Source: JAGQNP01 sp038257245 (GTDB taxonomy: Bacteria > Patescibacteriota > Saccharimonadia > Saccharimonadales > JACQNP01). From it: a stretch of 64,000 bases of DNA. The DNA is taken from positions 23,135 through 87,134 of the forward strand of contig JBBSJL010000003.1 of NCBI GenBank assembly GCA_038257245.1, given 5' to 3'. Position numbers and translations under genes: made by a program. Positions 8,600 to 17,851 of the stretch are shown here, one piece after another. Within the stretch, counting starts at the first letter, position 1; each line of letters opens with the position of its first letter. The notes under the pieces were generated by a model. It had not been told where the DNA came from. It searched no databases and saw only the letters and a list, made by a program, of their open reading frames with translations.

Positions 8600-9222
8600 A
8601 GCTGTACTTATCATCTTATAGAATTCCGACGCCAGAAGATTTGTTTAAACTGGTTGGTAAAAATCCAGAAGATATCAAAGTTGCACATATTCCTAATGCC
8701 AAGGATTACTATGCTGAGAGGGCTCGTAACTTCAAGATAAATGTAGTAAGTAGCTTCATGCAGGAAGTTGGGCTTAAACCAGACGTGATTGATTTAAATA
8801 TTTACAATCAAGAAAAACTGAAGTTAGAGTTACAAAAATACGATCTAATATGGGTTGCAGGTGGAAATACGTTTTGCTTGCGTGATGCGATGGAACGAAG
8901 TGGCTTTGACAGGCTTCTACCTGAGTTACTAGAAAGTGGCATAGTATACGGAGGAGACAGTGCGGGTGCTATTGTAGTTGGCCCTACGCTTAAAGGGACT
9001 GAGACGGCCGATGAACCTGAATTTAGTGAAAATATCATATGGGAAGGTCTAGATATAATCCCAACCATAATTATCCCTCATGCTGATAACGAAAGCCTAA
9101 AGACTGCATTAATACCGATGCTGGAAATGTACAATGATAATCCAGAAGCAATAGTTCTAAACGACAACCAGGCATATATTGTCGACGGCAGTAAAAAAAT
9201 GGTAGTATCTTCTGGTGAGTAA
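8596..9222 (+). CDS. peptidase E-like (S51) serine peptidase
   Basis: 208 residues from the ATG overlapping the previous stop. 'LIWVAGGNTFCLRDAM' and the nucleophile region 'VYGGDSAGAIVVGP' are the S51/peptidase E signatures; family members cleave Asp-X dipeptides or cyanophycin fragments. A histidine in 'IIPHADNES' could complete the catalytic set. Cytoplasmic, no signal peptide. It overlaps the ABC ATPase gene by 8 nt. The exact substrate is an inference. Confidence 0.8.
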   Translation: MKLYLSSYRIPTPEDLFKLVGKNPEDIKVAHIPNAKDYYAERARNFKINVVSSFMQEVGLKPDVIDLNIYNQEKLKLELQKYDLIWVAGGNTFCLRDAMERSGFDRLLPELLESGIVYGGDSAGAIVVGPTLKGTETADEPEFSENIIWEGLDIIPTIIIPHADNESLKTALIPMLEMYNDNPEAIVLNDNQAYIVDGSKKMVVSSGE

Positions 9223-10198
9223 AGCTTTTGAAGTAAAAAATGCTGGTATAACTTTCCCAGGCGGCATCAAAGCCCTGACTGATGTGACTCTAAGTGCTGA
9301 AAAGGGATCAATTTTTGGTTTGCTTGGACCTAATGGCGCAGGTAAAACTACTCTGGTACGTATGCTAAGTACTTTACTAAAACCTGATACTGGATCACTA
9401 AAAGTCCTAGGATTAGATGTTGTTAGTGAAGCAGACGAAGTGCGTAAGATAATCGGTCTCGCAGGTCAGTATGCAGCAGTTGATGAGTTTCTAACAGGAC
9501 GTGAAAACCTTTACATGGTTGGGCGACTTTATCATTTATCACACAAAGAAGCTAAACAACGTGCTGACGAAATATTAGGCCAATTTGACCTAGAGGATGC
9601 CTCTAATCGTCCGGTAAAAACATATTCTGGAGGTATGCGTCGACGACTTGACCTTGGAGCAAGTCTTGTAGGTACCCCAAAAATATTATTTCTGGATGAA
9701 CCAACAACCGGCCTTGATCCACGTACACGCTTAGATTTATGGGAAGTAATACGTGGACTGTCTAAAAGCGGTACAAGTATATTGCTGACAACTCAATACT
9801 TGGAAGAAGCAGATGAACTTGCTGATAAAATCGCTGTTATTGATCACGGCAAGTTGATAGCAGAAGGCACCAGCGCGCAACTTAAGGCAAAGTTGGGCGG
9901 TGACGTCGTAGAATTTCGTGTCGCCAACATAAAGGATGTCGACAAGTCCGTAAAAGCTATAGAGAGCATAGCTTCAAAGAAGCCAACTATTGAACAAACT
10001 ACTCTAACCGTACCGGTAAAAGATGGACCAAACGGCTTATTATCAATCGTTAGAGCTCTAGACAAAGCGAATATAAAATTATTGGCAATATCTTTACATC
10101 AACCATCACTTGACGACGTATTCTTAGAGCTTACTGGCGAACGAGCCAAAGATCAGAATTTGAAGAAGGCTAAAACCCGGGAGAAAGTTAATGTATAA
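9215..10198 (+). CDS. ABC transporter ATP-binding protein, DrrA-type
   Basis: 327 residues with Walker A 'LLGPNGAGKTT', signature 'YSGGMRRRLDL', Walker B 'ILFLDEPTTGLD' and a switch His region 'LTTQYLEEAD'. The C-terminal extension of about 90 residues ending near 'LDDVFLELTG' is typical of daunorubicin-resistance-type (DrrA) exporters. GTG start inside the end of the peptidase gene. With the downstream permease it would form a (2+2) exporter. The exported compound is unknown. Confidence 0.88.
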   Translation: MSKAFEVKNAGITFPGGIKALTDVTLSAEKGSIFGLLGPNGAGKTTLVRMLSTLLKPDTGSLKVLGLDVVSEADEVRKIIGLAGQYAAVDEFLTGRENLYMVGRLYHLSHKEAKQRADEILGQFDLEDASNRPVKTYSGGMRRRLDLGASLVGTPKILFLDEPTTGLDPRTRLDLWEVIRGLSKSGTSILLTTQYLEEADELADKIAVIDHGKLIAEGTSAQLKAKLGGDVVEFRVANIKDVDKSVKAIESIASKKPTIEQTTLTVPVKDGPNGLLSIVRALDKANIKLLAISLHQPSLDDVFLELTGERAKDQNLKKAKTREKVNV

Positions 10199-10949
10199 CA
10201 CCATTACTGATACTTGGGCAATAACTAAACGAAACCTAATTCGTTACGTACGATTGCCTCAATTATTGTTTTTCTCATCGATTCAGCCAGTTATATTTTT
10301 AACATTATTCAACTTTGTTTTTGGCGGAGCAATTACTCAAAACTCAGGAGTAGCATACATAAATTACCTATTGCCCGGTATTTTGATACAGACTACCTTA
10401 TTTGGAGCACTAAATACGGGTATTGGTCTAGCAGAAGATATGAACAAAGGCATAATAGATAGATTTAGGAGTCTCCCAATGAGTAGGGCGGCCGTAATGG
10501 CAGGACGTACATTCTCTGATATGATTCGCAATATTGCTGTGATGTTAATAATGTTTACTGTTGGTTCTTTGTATGGCTTTAGATTACAAGGTGGAATTTG
10601 GGCCGGTTTGGCGATGTTTGGCGCTGCATTAGTTTTTAGTTTTTCTGTATCTTGGGCCTCTGCATATATGGGTATGACAGTTAAGGATTCTGAGACGGCT
10701 CAGCTGGCAGGCTTTGTATTTATATTTCCACTGACTTTTGCTAGCTCGGCGTTTGTGCCAGTTACTTATATGCCTAGTTGGCTTCAGGCGTTCGCTAATA
10801 ATCAACCAGTAACACATGCAGTAAATGCTGCTAGAAGTTTTGCACTTGGCACACCAATGAACGGTGCAGCTTTTAGTCTCATGCTTTGGGTAATCGGGAT
10901 TTTGGCAGTATTTGTCCCTCTATCCATCTGGCGTTACCGCAAAAGCTAG
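10191..10949 (+). CDS. ABC-2 type permease, DrrB-like
   Basis: 252 residues with six predicted membrane segments (about 24-45, 58-80, 105-127, 138-160, 168-190, 225-245) and the ABC-2 motif region 'GIIDRFRSLPMSRAAVMAGR'. It partners the preceding DrrA-type ATPase, with which it overlaps by 8 nt. It closes the long operon that starts at 3275. Exported molecule unknown. Confidence 0.85.
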   Translation: MYNTITDTWAITKRNLIRYVRLPQLLFFSSIQPVIFLTLFNFVFGGAITQNSGVAYINYLLPGILIQTTLFGALNTGIGLAEDMNKGIIDRFRSLPMSRAAVMAGRTFSDMIRNIAVMLIMFTVGSLYGFRLQGGIWAGLAMFGAALVFSFSVSWASAYMGMTVKDSETAQLAGFVFIFPLTFASSAFVPVTYMPSWLQAFANNQPVTHAVNAARSFALGTPMNGAAFSLMLWVIGILAVFVPLSIWRYRKS

Positions 10950-11043
10950 TTTAAAAGTACACTAGATATCTATATAAATCATAGTTGGAAAAGTTTGATA
11001 ATAGGCCTATAGTTTTAAGTAAGAACTAATAAGGGGTGAATCT

Positions 11044-13020
11044 ATGGTAGAGGATGAATCTAAAAAACTAGAAGACGATGATGAAATAATAATGATGTCA
11101 GATTTTGATGAGGATGCAGACGAAACTGAAGAAAATTCTGAAGAGTCTGACGGCGAAAATGTAGTAGAAGACGACGATGCCTCTACGGGTGAAGATACCG
11201 AAACAGACTCAGAGCCAGACGCTGAACAGGTGGCCCAAAAAGAAGTCACCGAAAAGACCGTAACTAAAGAGTCTAAAGAAAAGAAATCAAAAAAAGGTAA
11301 AAAAGATACCTCGAAAGATGATAAGCCTAAGGACTCAGAAATTGAAAAAGCCGCTAGCGATAAACCAGACGGTAAGCTCAAGAAGCTATGGCGCAAGATA
11401 GTAAACAACAAAAAACGTTCAATCCCAATAATAATCGCACTATTACTATTGGTTGTGATCGCGTTACCCCAAACGCGCTACACAGTGCTGGGGTTCTTTA
11501 TTAAGAAAAACGTCACCGTTCGGGTTGTCGATACCAAAACCAACAAACCGGTCAGTGAATCCAATGTAGAAATTGCCGGTAAATCAGCAAAAACTGATGG
11601 CAATGGCGTGGCTACTGTAAACAGTGTGCTAGTAGGTAGAAACAAAGTGAAAATTGAAAAAACGCACTATAAAACTTATGAAGAAAACGTCTTAGTACCA
11701 ATTACTAAAAAAGCAGATATTAATGTTTCGCTCGAATCAACCGGGAGGCAAGTGCCAATTACAATTACCAACACAATTGACGGTAGTTTTGTAAAAGGCG
11801 CCGTAATAACATCTGGAGACAGTAGTGCATCAACAGATAATAGAGGACAAACAACACTAGTATTGCCACCAAATAGCCAATCAGAAATGGCAACGATAAA
11901 AATTGACAACTATAATGATAAAGAAGTAAATGTTACGGTAACAGACTCTGAAGTTGATGAAAACAAGTTCACAATCACGCCGAAAGGAAGGGTTTATTTT
12001 CTATCTAAGCTCTCTGGGAAGTTAGACGTGGTTAGAACAAACTTAGACGGAAGCGATAGGCAAACTGTGCTAGCTGGTACGGGGAATGAAGATGATTTCG
12101 GCACTATGCTGGTTGGTTCACGTGATTGGCGATACCTGGCACTGAATGCTAAGAGGGATGATAAGAATAAGCTCTACCTAATTGATACTTCTGACGACAG
12201 TCTGTCTGTCATCGACGAAGGTGACGCTAGCTTTAGCCCAATGGGCTGGTATAACGAATACTTTGTATTTACCCTAGTTAGAAATAATGTTCAGTACTGG
12301 CAGTCAAAGAAGAGTGCACTGAAATCGTTCAGTGCCGAGTCAAAAAAATTGAGCACTTTAGACGAGACTCTCGGAGAGGGTAGTTCGGATATAGACTATG
12401 CGTCTGAACAGCTTTTCGATGCGGTGATTCTTAACAACGAAGTTCTCTATATAAAGACCTGGCAATCCGATTACTATTCTGGAGGTAAGATAATTGGGAA
12501 AAAGAACACGATCAACTCTATCAAACCAAATGGCAGCGACCGTAAGGTTATTCGTGAGTTTGAGATTACTGACGGCAATCGAGCATTTATCGTGGCTAAT
12601 AAACACAAACCCCAAGAAGTGTACTTTAGTGTTAACGATGTGTCAGGAGATAGGTTCTATGTGTATGAAAACGGTAGATTGTCTGAGGATTCAAAACTTA
12701 GATTAGAAGACGTGCAAAGTCCATATCCCGTATATGCGATTTCACCGTCAGGTGTAAAAACGTTGTGGTATGAAAACCGAGACGGAAAGAATGCAATACT
12801 AGTTGGGAACAGAGACGCTGACGACAGCCGACAGATTATAGATAAATCTGAATACACAGTAATCGGTTGGTTTACCGATGAGTATATTCTGTTATCAAAA
12901 AACGGCAGCGAACTATACATTGCGTCACTAAGTGCGCCAGAAAATGTGTTAAAGATATCCGATTACCACCAGACTAGAAACAGTGACATTGGTGGTGGCT
13001 ACAGCTACGTAGTCAAATAA
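11044..13020 (+). CDS. membrane-anchored beta-propeller protein with acidic cytoplasmic tail
   Basis: 658 residues. Residues 1-75 are strongly acidic, 75-130 lysine-rich, followed by one membrane segment ('SIPIIIALLLLVVIALP', about 127-145). The outside part has a carboxypeptidase-regulatory-like/PEGA-like beta sandwich ('VRVVDTKTNKPVSESNVEI'), a second similar repeat, and a C-terminal TolB/WD40-like propeller with blades such as 'YFLSKLSGKLDVVRTNLDG'. Clear paralogue of the product at 13607-15901 (shared 'LLAGTGNE'-type blade). ATG preceded by AAGGGG. Probably a cell-surface protein; function unknown. The composition of the tail is far more acidic than in neighbouring genes. Confidence 0.75.
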   Translation: MVEDESKKLEDDDEIIMMSDFDEDADETEENSEESDGENVVEDDDASTGEDTETDSEPDAEQVAQKEVTEKTVTKESKEKKSKKGKKDTSKDDKPKDSEIEKAASDKPDGKLKKLWRKIVNNKKRSIPIIIALLLLVVIALPQTRYTVLGFFIKKNVTVRVVDTKTNKPVSESNVEIAGKSAKTDGNGVATVNSVLVGRNKVKIEKTHYKTYEENVLVPITKKADINVSLESTGRQVPITITNTIDGSFVKGAVITSGDSSASTDNRGQTTLVLPPNSQSEMATIKIDNYNDKEVNVTVTDSEVDENKFTITPKGRVYFLSKLSGKLDVVRTNLDGSDRQTVLAGTGNEDDFGTMLVGSRDWRYLALNAKRDDKNKLYLIDTSDDSLSVIDEGDASFSPMGWYNEYFVFTLVRNNVQYWQSKKSALKSFSAESKKLSTLDETLGEGSSDIDYASEQLFDAVILNNEVLYIKTWQSDYYSGGKIIGKKNTINSIKPNGSDRKVIREFEITDGNRAFIVANKHKPQEVYFSVNDVSGDRFYVYENGRLSEDSKLRLEDVQSPYPVYAISPSGVKTLWYENRDGKNAILVGNRDADDSRQIIDKSEYTVIGWFTDEYILLSKNGSELYIASLSAPENVLKISDYHQTRNSDIGGGYSYVVK

Positions 13021-13100
13021 TACAGGTCAATATATTGGGGTCGTCAAGATACCGATTAGTCTATATAATTAAGTATAAGCTTTAATAAGTTTATATTCTT

Positions 13101-13607
13101 ATGCAAGAGTCATATCAATCACAAACAGGACAGGTGGCGCCACCCGCGCAAAACCCACAAAACAATTCACTGCAGCCGTATCAACAGCAGTCAGGTGAAG
13201 GTTTACAAACAAGCACCAACGATGTTCTGCAAGGGCAGTCAGGTGTTAGGTTAGTGTTGCCAGACGGTGAATCTTTTATTGCTCCAAGCGGCACGACTCA
13301 AGTCGGTTCGGCCCAAACAAACACTTCCTCGAATAACATACTAATGGTATTTCCTGCCATGTTAACAATTGCCGCGGTAGTTATCTTTGTATTTTTAATA
13401 AAATCTATATTGAAAAAGGAAGACAATTTGTCTGAACAAGAAACCACAGAACCGGATGATAGTATAAAACCTATCGTAGTGATTGATGCATCAGAGGAGA
13501 ATATACCAGAAAAACCACTCGAATCTGATAGTATTAATGTACCGAGTAAAAAACCGACCAAGAAGTCCAAAAAACGCAAAAGTAAAAAGAAGAAATCAAC
13601 TAAATAA
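13101..13607 (+). CDS. single-pass membrane protein with Lys-rich tail
   Basis: 168 residues. A Gln/Pro-rich N-terminus (1-90) is followed by a membrane segment ('ILMVFPAMLTIAAVVIFVFLI', about 80-100), an acidic linker and a C-terminal lysine run ending 'KKSKKRKSKKKKSTK'. No domain recognised. The TAA stop overlaps the ATG of the next propeller-protein gene (TAATG), so the two are probably co-translated. Function unknown. Confidence 0.6.
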   Translation: MQESYQSQTGQVAPPAQNPQNNSLQPYQQQSGEGLQTSTNDVLQGQSGVRLVLPDGESFIAPSGTTQVGSAQTNTSSNNILMVFPAMLTIAAVVIFVFLIKSILKKEDNLSEQETTEPDDSIKPIVVIDASEENIPEKPLESDSINVPSKKPTKKSKKRKSKKKKSTK

Positions 13608-15901
13608 TGGGTAAAAAAAAGCAACCAGAAGAACGCAGACCAGACCTTAGCATCCCTGATCAAGAGGTGCTGGAGGAGAAGGTTGCAGCCATGCTAGAAA
13701 TAGATGCAAAACCCCCAAAAACCCCCAAGGTTGAAGATAAAGATCCAAAGACAGAGGTTAAAGCTCCAGAAGACCCTAAGCAATCAGAGCAACCAGAAGA
13801 AACACCAGCTAGTACCGACGAACCTGTAGAAGAGATAATTACGTCCGCTCCAGAATTGCCTTCAGACGAAAAGTCCCCAGAATCTGAGGAAGATCCAGAA
13901 GATCCAGAAGAGCTAGAAAAACTAGAAGACGGTGATGACGACGAAGTCGACGTAGAAGAAATCGAAGACCCAGAAGACCCAGAAGAAAAAATATTAGATC
14001 TGGATTCAGCACCTAAAGAAGCGGCGATTGTTGGCGAAATCGAAGACGAAAAAGCTAATCCTAAAGAAGAGCCAGACGTTGAACCCGAAAAAGAGGTTGA
14101 ACTAGACGAGCCACTTTTAGAAGACGAGGGAGCTCCTGAACCCGGCACATCCGACAAGACCAAAAAAACCGAACCGGTTAAATCAAAGCTGGATAGTGTC
14201 ATCGAAGATACTAAAACTGGTCGTGCCGTAGAAGACATCATTGCAAAAGATGCAGACGAAATCCTCGAAATCGAAGACGAAAAAGTTAAAAAACAATCTA
14301 CCAAAGATACTAAAAAGCCGCTGGGCAAAAAAATTACTGGATTTTTCAAGGCATGGTGGAATAATCCAAAAGCCAGATGGTCTACGATAATTATTTTGCT
14401 TACACTAATTATCGCAGTACTAGCTATCCCAACTAGCAGATATTATTTGCTCAACACAGTCGGAGTACGTGCCAAGGCCTCTATTGTAATTGTTGATGAG
14501 AGTACGGGTCAGCCACTAAAAAACGTACAAGTTGCCATTGGAGAAGTTAGCACAAAGACCGATACCCAGGGTAATGCCAATCTTGAAGAAGTAAAGCTAG
14601 GGGCACAAATATTATTGGTTCAAAAGCGAGCGTTTGCAGAGTCAAAACAGCAGACAACTATCACGTTCGGTAATAATAAACTGCAAAAACAAAGTCTTAA
14701 GCCGACGGGAGTGCAATATTCATTTGTCGTTCGTGATTATTTGAGTGACAAACCGGTTGAAAATGTAGAAGCAATTAGTGGCGAGGCCAGTGCCTTGTCA
14801 GATAGCAACGGCAAAATAAAGCTCACAGTTGATGATACCCAAAATTTGGATAAGTTTGATGTTAGTTTCGTAAAAGAGTTCTTTCGCGAGGACAAAATAA
14901 GTATAGATACGACCAATAAAATAGAACAAACAGTATATGTTGTGCCCGCTCGTAAGCATGTTTTTGTTTCCAACAGAACCGGCAAATATGATGTTTACTC
15001 AGTTGATATCGATGGAGCTAATGAAAAACAGTTACTAGCCGGGACGGGTAACGAGAGAGATGATGTTTACCTTGCAATACATCCTGGATCAAGTGTCGCT
15101 TCATTTGTTTCAACGCGTACTGGCGACACAAACGAAGACGGATTTAAACTAAGCACCCTTACTATTATTGATGCTCAGTCAGGGAGCAATACAGAAGTTA
15201 CTAGTTCTGAGAGGATTCAGGTAATTGGCTGGATCGGCGATAATTTGGTTTTTGTTCAGGCTACTTCTGGAGCTAGTGCTGACAAACCAGACCGACATAA
15301 GTTATTTTCATATAACTACAAATCTCAAAAGTCCACAGAGATTGCAAAGAGTAACTACTTTAATGACGTAGTAATAGCTAATGATATGATATATTTTGCA
15401 CCATCTGGTGCACTACAGCCAGAAGAAGCCAAATTGTACATGGCTAAAGCCGAAGGCGGAGAAAAAACAGAAGTTGCGCCCCAAGAGGTCTACAAGATTT
15501 TCAGAGCAGATTATGACAACTTAATTCTATCTGCAAACCAAAGCTGGCTGAATTTGCGTATTGGAGAACAAAAAGCGACCTCGACTAGTGCTCAACCAAC
15601 CAACCCAAAATCTCGAACATATATTGATAGCAAAGATAATAAAAACAGTCTTTGGGTGGATAATCGTGATGGCAAAGGCGTGCTAATCAGTTATGAGCCA
15701 GAATCACGTAATGAACTGACACTTAAGAGCGAGAATGGTCTAAGCTACCCTGTGTATTGGTTAAGCAATAGAACAATAATCTACAGAGTTACAAATCAAC
15801 AACAAACCGCAGATTATATCATTAGTTTAGATGGTGGTGAACCTAAGAAAATTACTGACGTAACCAACGCAGACGCTGTAGACGGCTGGTATTATTATTA
15901 A
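13607..15901 (+). CDS. membrane-anchored beta-propeller protein with long acidic tail
   Basis: 764 residues, paralogue of the 11044-13020 product. An exceptionally acidic cytoplasmic region of about 230 residues (Glu/Asp/Pro-rich), then a TM near 258-275 ('TIIILLTLIIAVLAIP'), a CarboxypepD_reg-like repeat ('IVIVDESTGQPLKNVQVAIG'), a second such repeat, and a C-terminal six- or seven-bladed TolB-like propeller starting 'VFVSNRTGKYDVYSVDIDG'. The blade-1 sequence 'LLAGTGNE' is identical in the paralogue. Likely surface-exposed binding or scaffold protein; function unknown. Confidence 0.75.
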   Translation: MGKKKQPEERRPDLSIPDQEVLEEKVAAMLEIDAKPPKTPKVEDKDPKTEVKAPEDPKQSEQPEETPASTDEPVEEIITSAPELPSDEKSPESEEDPEDPEELEKLEDGDDDEVDVEEIEDPEDPEEKILDLDSAPKEAAIVGEIEDEKANPKEEPDVEPEKEVELDEPLLEDEGAPEPGTSDKTKKTEPVKSKLDSVIEDTKTGRAVEDIIAKDADEILEIEDEKVKKQSTKDTKKPLGKKITGFFKAWWNNPKARWSTIIILLTLIIAVLAIPTSRYYLLNTVGVRAKASIVIVDESTGQPLKNVQVAIGEVSTKTDTQGNANLEEVKLGAQILLVQKRAFAESKQQTTITFGNNKLQKQSLKPTGVQYSFVVRDYLSDKPVENVEAISGEASALSDSNGKIKLTVDDTQNLDKFDVSFVKEFFREDKISIDTTNKIEQTVYVVPARKHVFVSNRTGKYDVYSVDIDGANEKQLLAGTGNERDDVYLAIHPGSSVASFVSTRTGDTNEDGFKLSTLTIIDAQSGSNTEVTSSERIQVIGWIGDNLVFVQATSGASADKPDRHKLFSYNYKSQKSTEIAKSNYFNDVVIANDMIYFAPSGALQPEEAKLYMAKAEGGEKTEVAPQEVYKIFRADYDNLILSANQSWLNLRIGEQKATSTSAQPTNPKSRTYIDSKDNKNSLWVDNRDGKGVLISYEPESRNELTLKSENGLSYPVYWLSNRTIIYRVTNQQQTADYIISLDGGEPKKITDVTNADAVDGWYYY

Positions 15902-15905
15902 AGAC

Positions 15906-16130
15906 ATGTGGAAAGAAGAAAACAGCGTAATTACTAGGGAGTTCAACTTCGATGATTTTAAATCTGCTCTAGAATTTGTTAACAAAGTTGGGGCAATTGC
16001 CGAGAAGGCCAATCACCATCCTGACATTGAACTGGGTTGGGGGAGAGTTAAGGTTAGCTTATCTACACATAGCGAGGGCAAAGTAACAAATAAAGACAGA
16101 AGTCTTGCTAGCGAAATCGATAACTTATGA
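15906..16130 (+). CDS. pterin-4a-carbinolamine dehydratase-like protein
   Basis: 74 residues containing the PCD signature: 'EKANHHPDIELGWGRVKVSL' with the catalytic His-His-Pro, a spaced His ('STHSEG') and Asp ('TNKD'). The family dehydrates 4a-hydroxytetrahydrobiopterin and also occurs as DCoH. It is shorter than typical PCDs (about 100) and lacks part of the N-terminal strand. No pterin-dependent hydroxylase is visible nearby, so the role is open. It overlaps the next small membrane gene by 4 nt. Confidence 0.75.
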   Translation: MWKEENSVITREFNFDDFKSALEFVNKVGAIAEKANHHPDIELGWGRVKVSLSTHSEGKVTNKDRSLASEIDNL

Positions 16131-16351
16131 AAAAGACGTCAAATAAATGGTTTAAAAAGGTCAGATGGAGCTACTTACCGATAAGTTGGCAAGGTTGGTT
16201 AATTCACGCGATATTTTTAGTGTTTCTTCTAACCGTTTTGCAGGCGGCAATTCGTGGTGAGCACTCGGTAAGTGATGTATTTTATGTAATTTTCCCACAA
16301 TGGGTATCTGCAGCGGTTGTAATGACATGGCTGGCGAGCAATAAGTCATAA
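16127..16351 (+). CDS. small two-TM membrane protein
   Basis: 74 residues: basic N-terminus ('KKTSNKWFKKVRW'), then two hydrophobic segments at about 24-43 and 52-68. ATGA overlap with the PCD-like gene indicates translational coupling. No family recognised. Confidence 0.55.
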   Translation: MKKTSNKWFKKVRWSYLPISWQGWLIHAIFLVFLLTVLQAAIRGEHSVSDVFYVIFPQWVSAAVVMTWLASNKS

Positions 16352-16408
16352 GCAAGAAGTATTGATTACAACAAGCTTATGGTAAAATAAGTTCCAAGGA
16401 GAGTAAAC

Positions 16409-17104
16409 ATGAAAAGAATTATTGGGCTGGTATTGGTAGCATTCTTAGTTTTATCATTTGTACCTAGTATTAAAACGTTCGCAAATGAAGAATCGACAGA
16501 TACTACAACTACCGAAAACACGAATAGCGAAGATGTTACGAAAAACGAATACGAATTAGCTGACAAAAATGCAACAGACTACATGGCTAAACTAGAGGAA
16601 AGGATTGCCGCAAGAAAAAGTGCCCAAACGGCGAAGCTTACTACGGCAAAACAGAATCGAATTAAAACACGATGTAAGGCGGGGCAAGATTTAGTTAATA
16701 AAGTTTCCGAGACAGCCTCAGAGACTAAAACCAATAGATATGCAATTTACGATAAAGTTATAGGCCATGCCACAAAACTTAGCGACCGCTTAAAAGAAAA
16801 CGATCAAGATACTATAAAACTAGACGAGAGCATTACCGAACTAACAGCCTTGGTAGATCAATTCAAGAAAGATTTATTAGACTTGCGACAAACAGGACAA
16901 GACATAGTAGCTATGGACTGTGCGGCTGATCCAAGTGGGTTCGCAGCATCACTAGAATCACTAAGAACAGCCAGGAACGCGTTGGTTACTAATTCCGAGG
17001 CCATTAGGGCCTACGTCAAAGATTCTCTGAAACCTGTACTGCAGGATATTAGAACCAGTATAGGTGAAGCTAAGAAAGAGGAGACAAAAGATGGATCCCA
17101 ATAA
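16409..17104 (+). CDS. secreted coiled-coil protein (duplicated unit, copy 1, gene A)
   Basis: 231 residues with a clear signal peptide (residues 1-26, 'IIGLVLVAFLVLSFVPSI', cleavage near 'TFANEE'). The rest is helical and charged, with two conserved cysteine contexts, 'RIKTRCKAG' and 'VAMDCAADPSGF'. Both recur in the product at 17852-18457, so the two are tandem paralogues. An extended -10 (TGGTAAAAT) and AAGGAG precede the ATG. The C-terminal end overlaps the next gene. Probably cell-wall or surface associated; function unknown. Confidence 0.65.
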   Translation: MKRIIGLVLVAFLVLSFVPSIKTFANEESTDTTTTENTNSEDVTKNEYELADKNATDYMAKLEERIAARKSAQTAKLTTAKQNRIKTRCKAGQDLVNKVSETASETKTNRYAIYDKVIGHATKLSDRLKENDQDTIKLDESITELTALVDQFKKDLLDLRQTGQDIVAMDCAADPSGFAASLESLRTARNALVTNSEAIRAYVKDSLKPVLQDIRTSIGEAKKEETKDGSQ

Positions 17105-17849
17105 AGAATCAGTGGATAGCCCAACTCCAAACCAAGAAGATTCTGGCCCAACACAGATTGTTATAAATAGCGAAGACGGTAGCATAGAAACAAAATCAAT
17201 GTCTGGCAGTACAGAAGCAGCGAGGGCTGATATGGGTAACAGTGATAGTCCTTCTACTGATGAAACTACTGTACCGACACCGGAACAAGAAAAAGCGCCC
17301 GAACCCAGTCCTAGTGATGATAATATGGCTGAAACAACAGAAGGAACAGAGTCTTCTTCAAACACTTCAGAGGTGGATGAGCCTATAAATGACTCACCAG
17401 AAGCTCAAGAAGTACCAGTAGACGAAACAACCAGTGATAGTGATTCAACAACAGATCAGGCAGAAACCGAAATTCCTGCATCTACTCCATCAGAACCAAA
17501 TGTTGAGGAAGCAACACCAACCGTAGGTAACGAAAATAACCCGATGGCTATTCCGCCGCAACCCCCAAAAAAGGCGGGAGCACCTAAAGTAGCAGTCGCG
17601 GTGGCAGTCATAATTGCAATCTCGCTAATGGTGGTTACAGTGTTTGCGTTTCTAATGTCACAAAAGTCAGACACTAACAACGCCACTACGAGTGAGGTTA
17701 CTCAACCAGAACAACCTGCTCCAGAGCCCGTAACAGGTGCAGAAATAGACAAAATAGCTGATGAAATTGATACAGAAATTGATAAAACAACAGAGGATAA
17801 AGACATCCCATCGACTGATAGTGTAAGTGATCAAGGATTAAATCTATAA
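17091..17849 (+). CDS. single-pass membrane protein (duplicated unit, copy 1, gene B)
   Basis: Start chosen at the ATG after GAGGAG (MDPNKES...), not the in-frame ATG 27 nt upstream, because the paralogue at 18458 begins the same way (MDPNN). 252 residues: a long acidic Thr/Ser/Pro/Glu N-terminal region (1-160), a TM at about 165-187 ('VAVAVAVIIAISLMVVTVFA') and a short C-terminal domain ('EIDKIADEIDTEID') that matches the end of the 18458 product. Function unknown. Confidence 0.65.
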   Translation: MDPNKESVDSPTPNQEDSGPTQIVINSEDGSIETKSMSGSTEAARADMGNSDSPSTDETTVPTPEQEKAPEPSPSDDNMAETTEGTESSSNTSEVDEPINDSPEAQEVPVDETTSDSDSTTDQAETEIPASTPSEPNVEEATPTVGNENNPMAIPPQPPKKAGAPKVAVAVAVIIAISLMVVTVFAFLMSQKSDTNNATTSEVTQPEQPAPEPVTGAEIDKIADEIDTEIDKTTEDKDIPSTDSVSDQGLNL

Positions 17850-17851
17850 AT

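Noticed and set aside
13660..14349. Long antisense frame, Ser-rich (229 codons)
   Set aside because: It is the complement of the Glu/Asp-rich region of the propeller protein at 13607; the Ser/Gly-rich composition is an artefact of GAA/GAC codons on the other strand.
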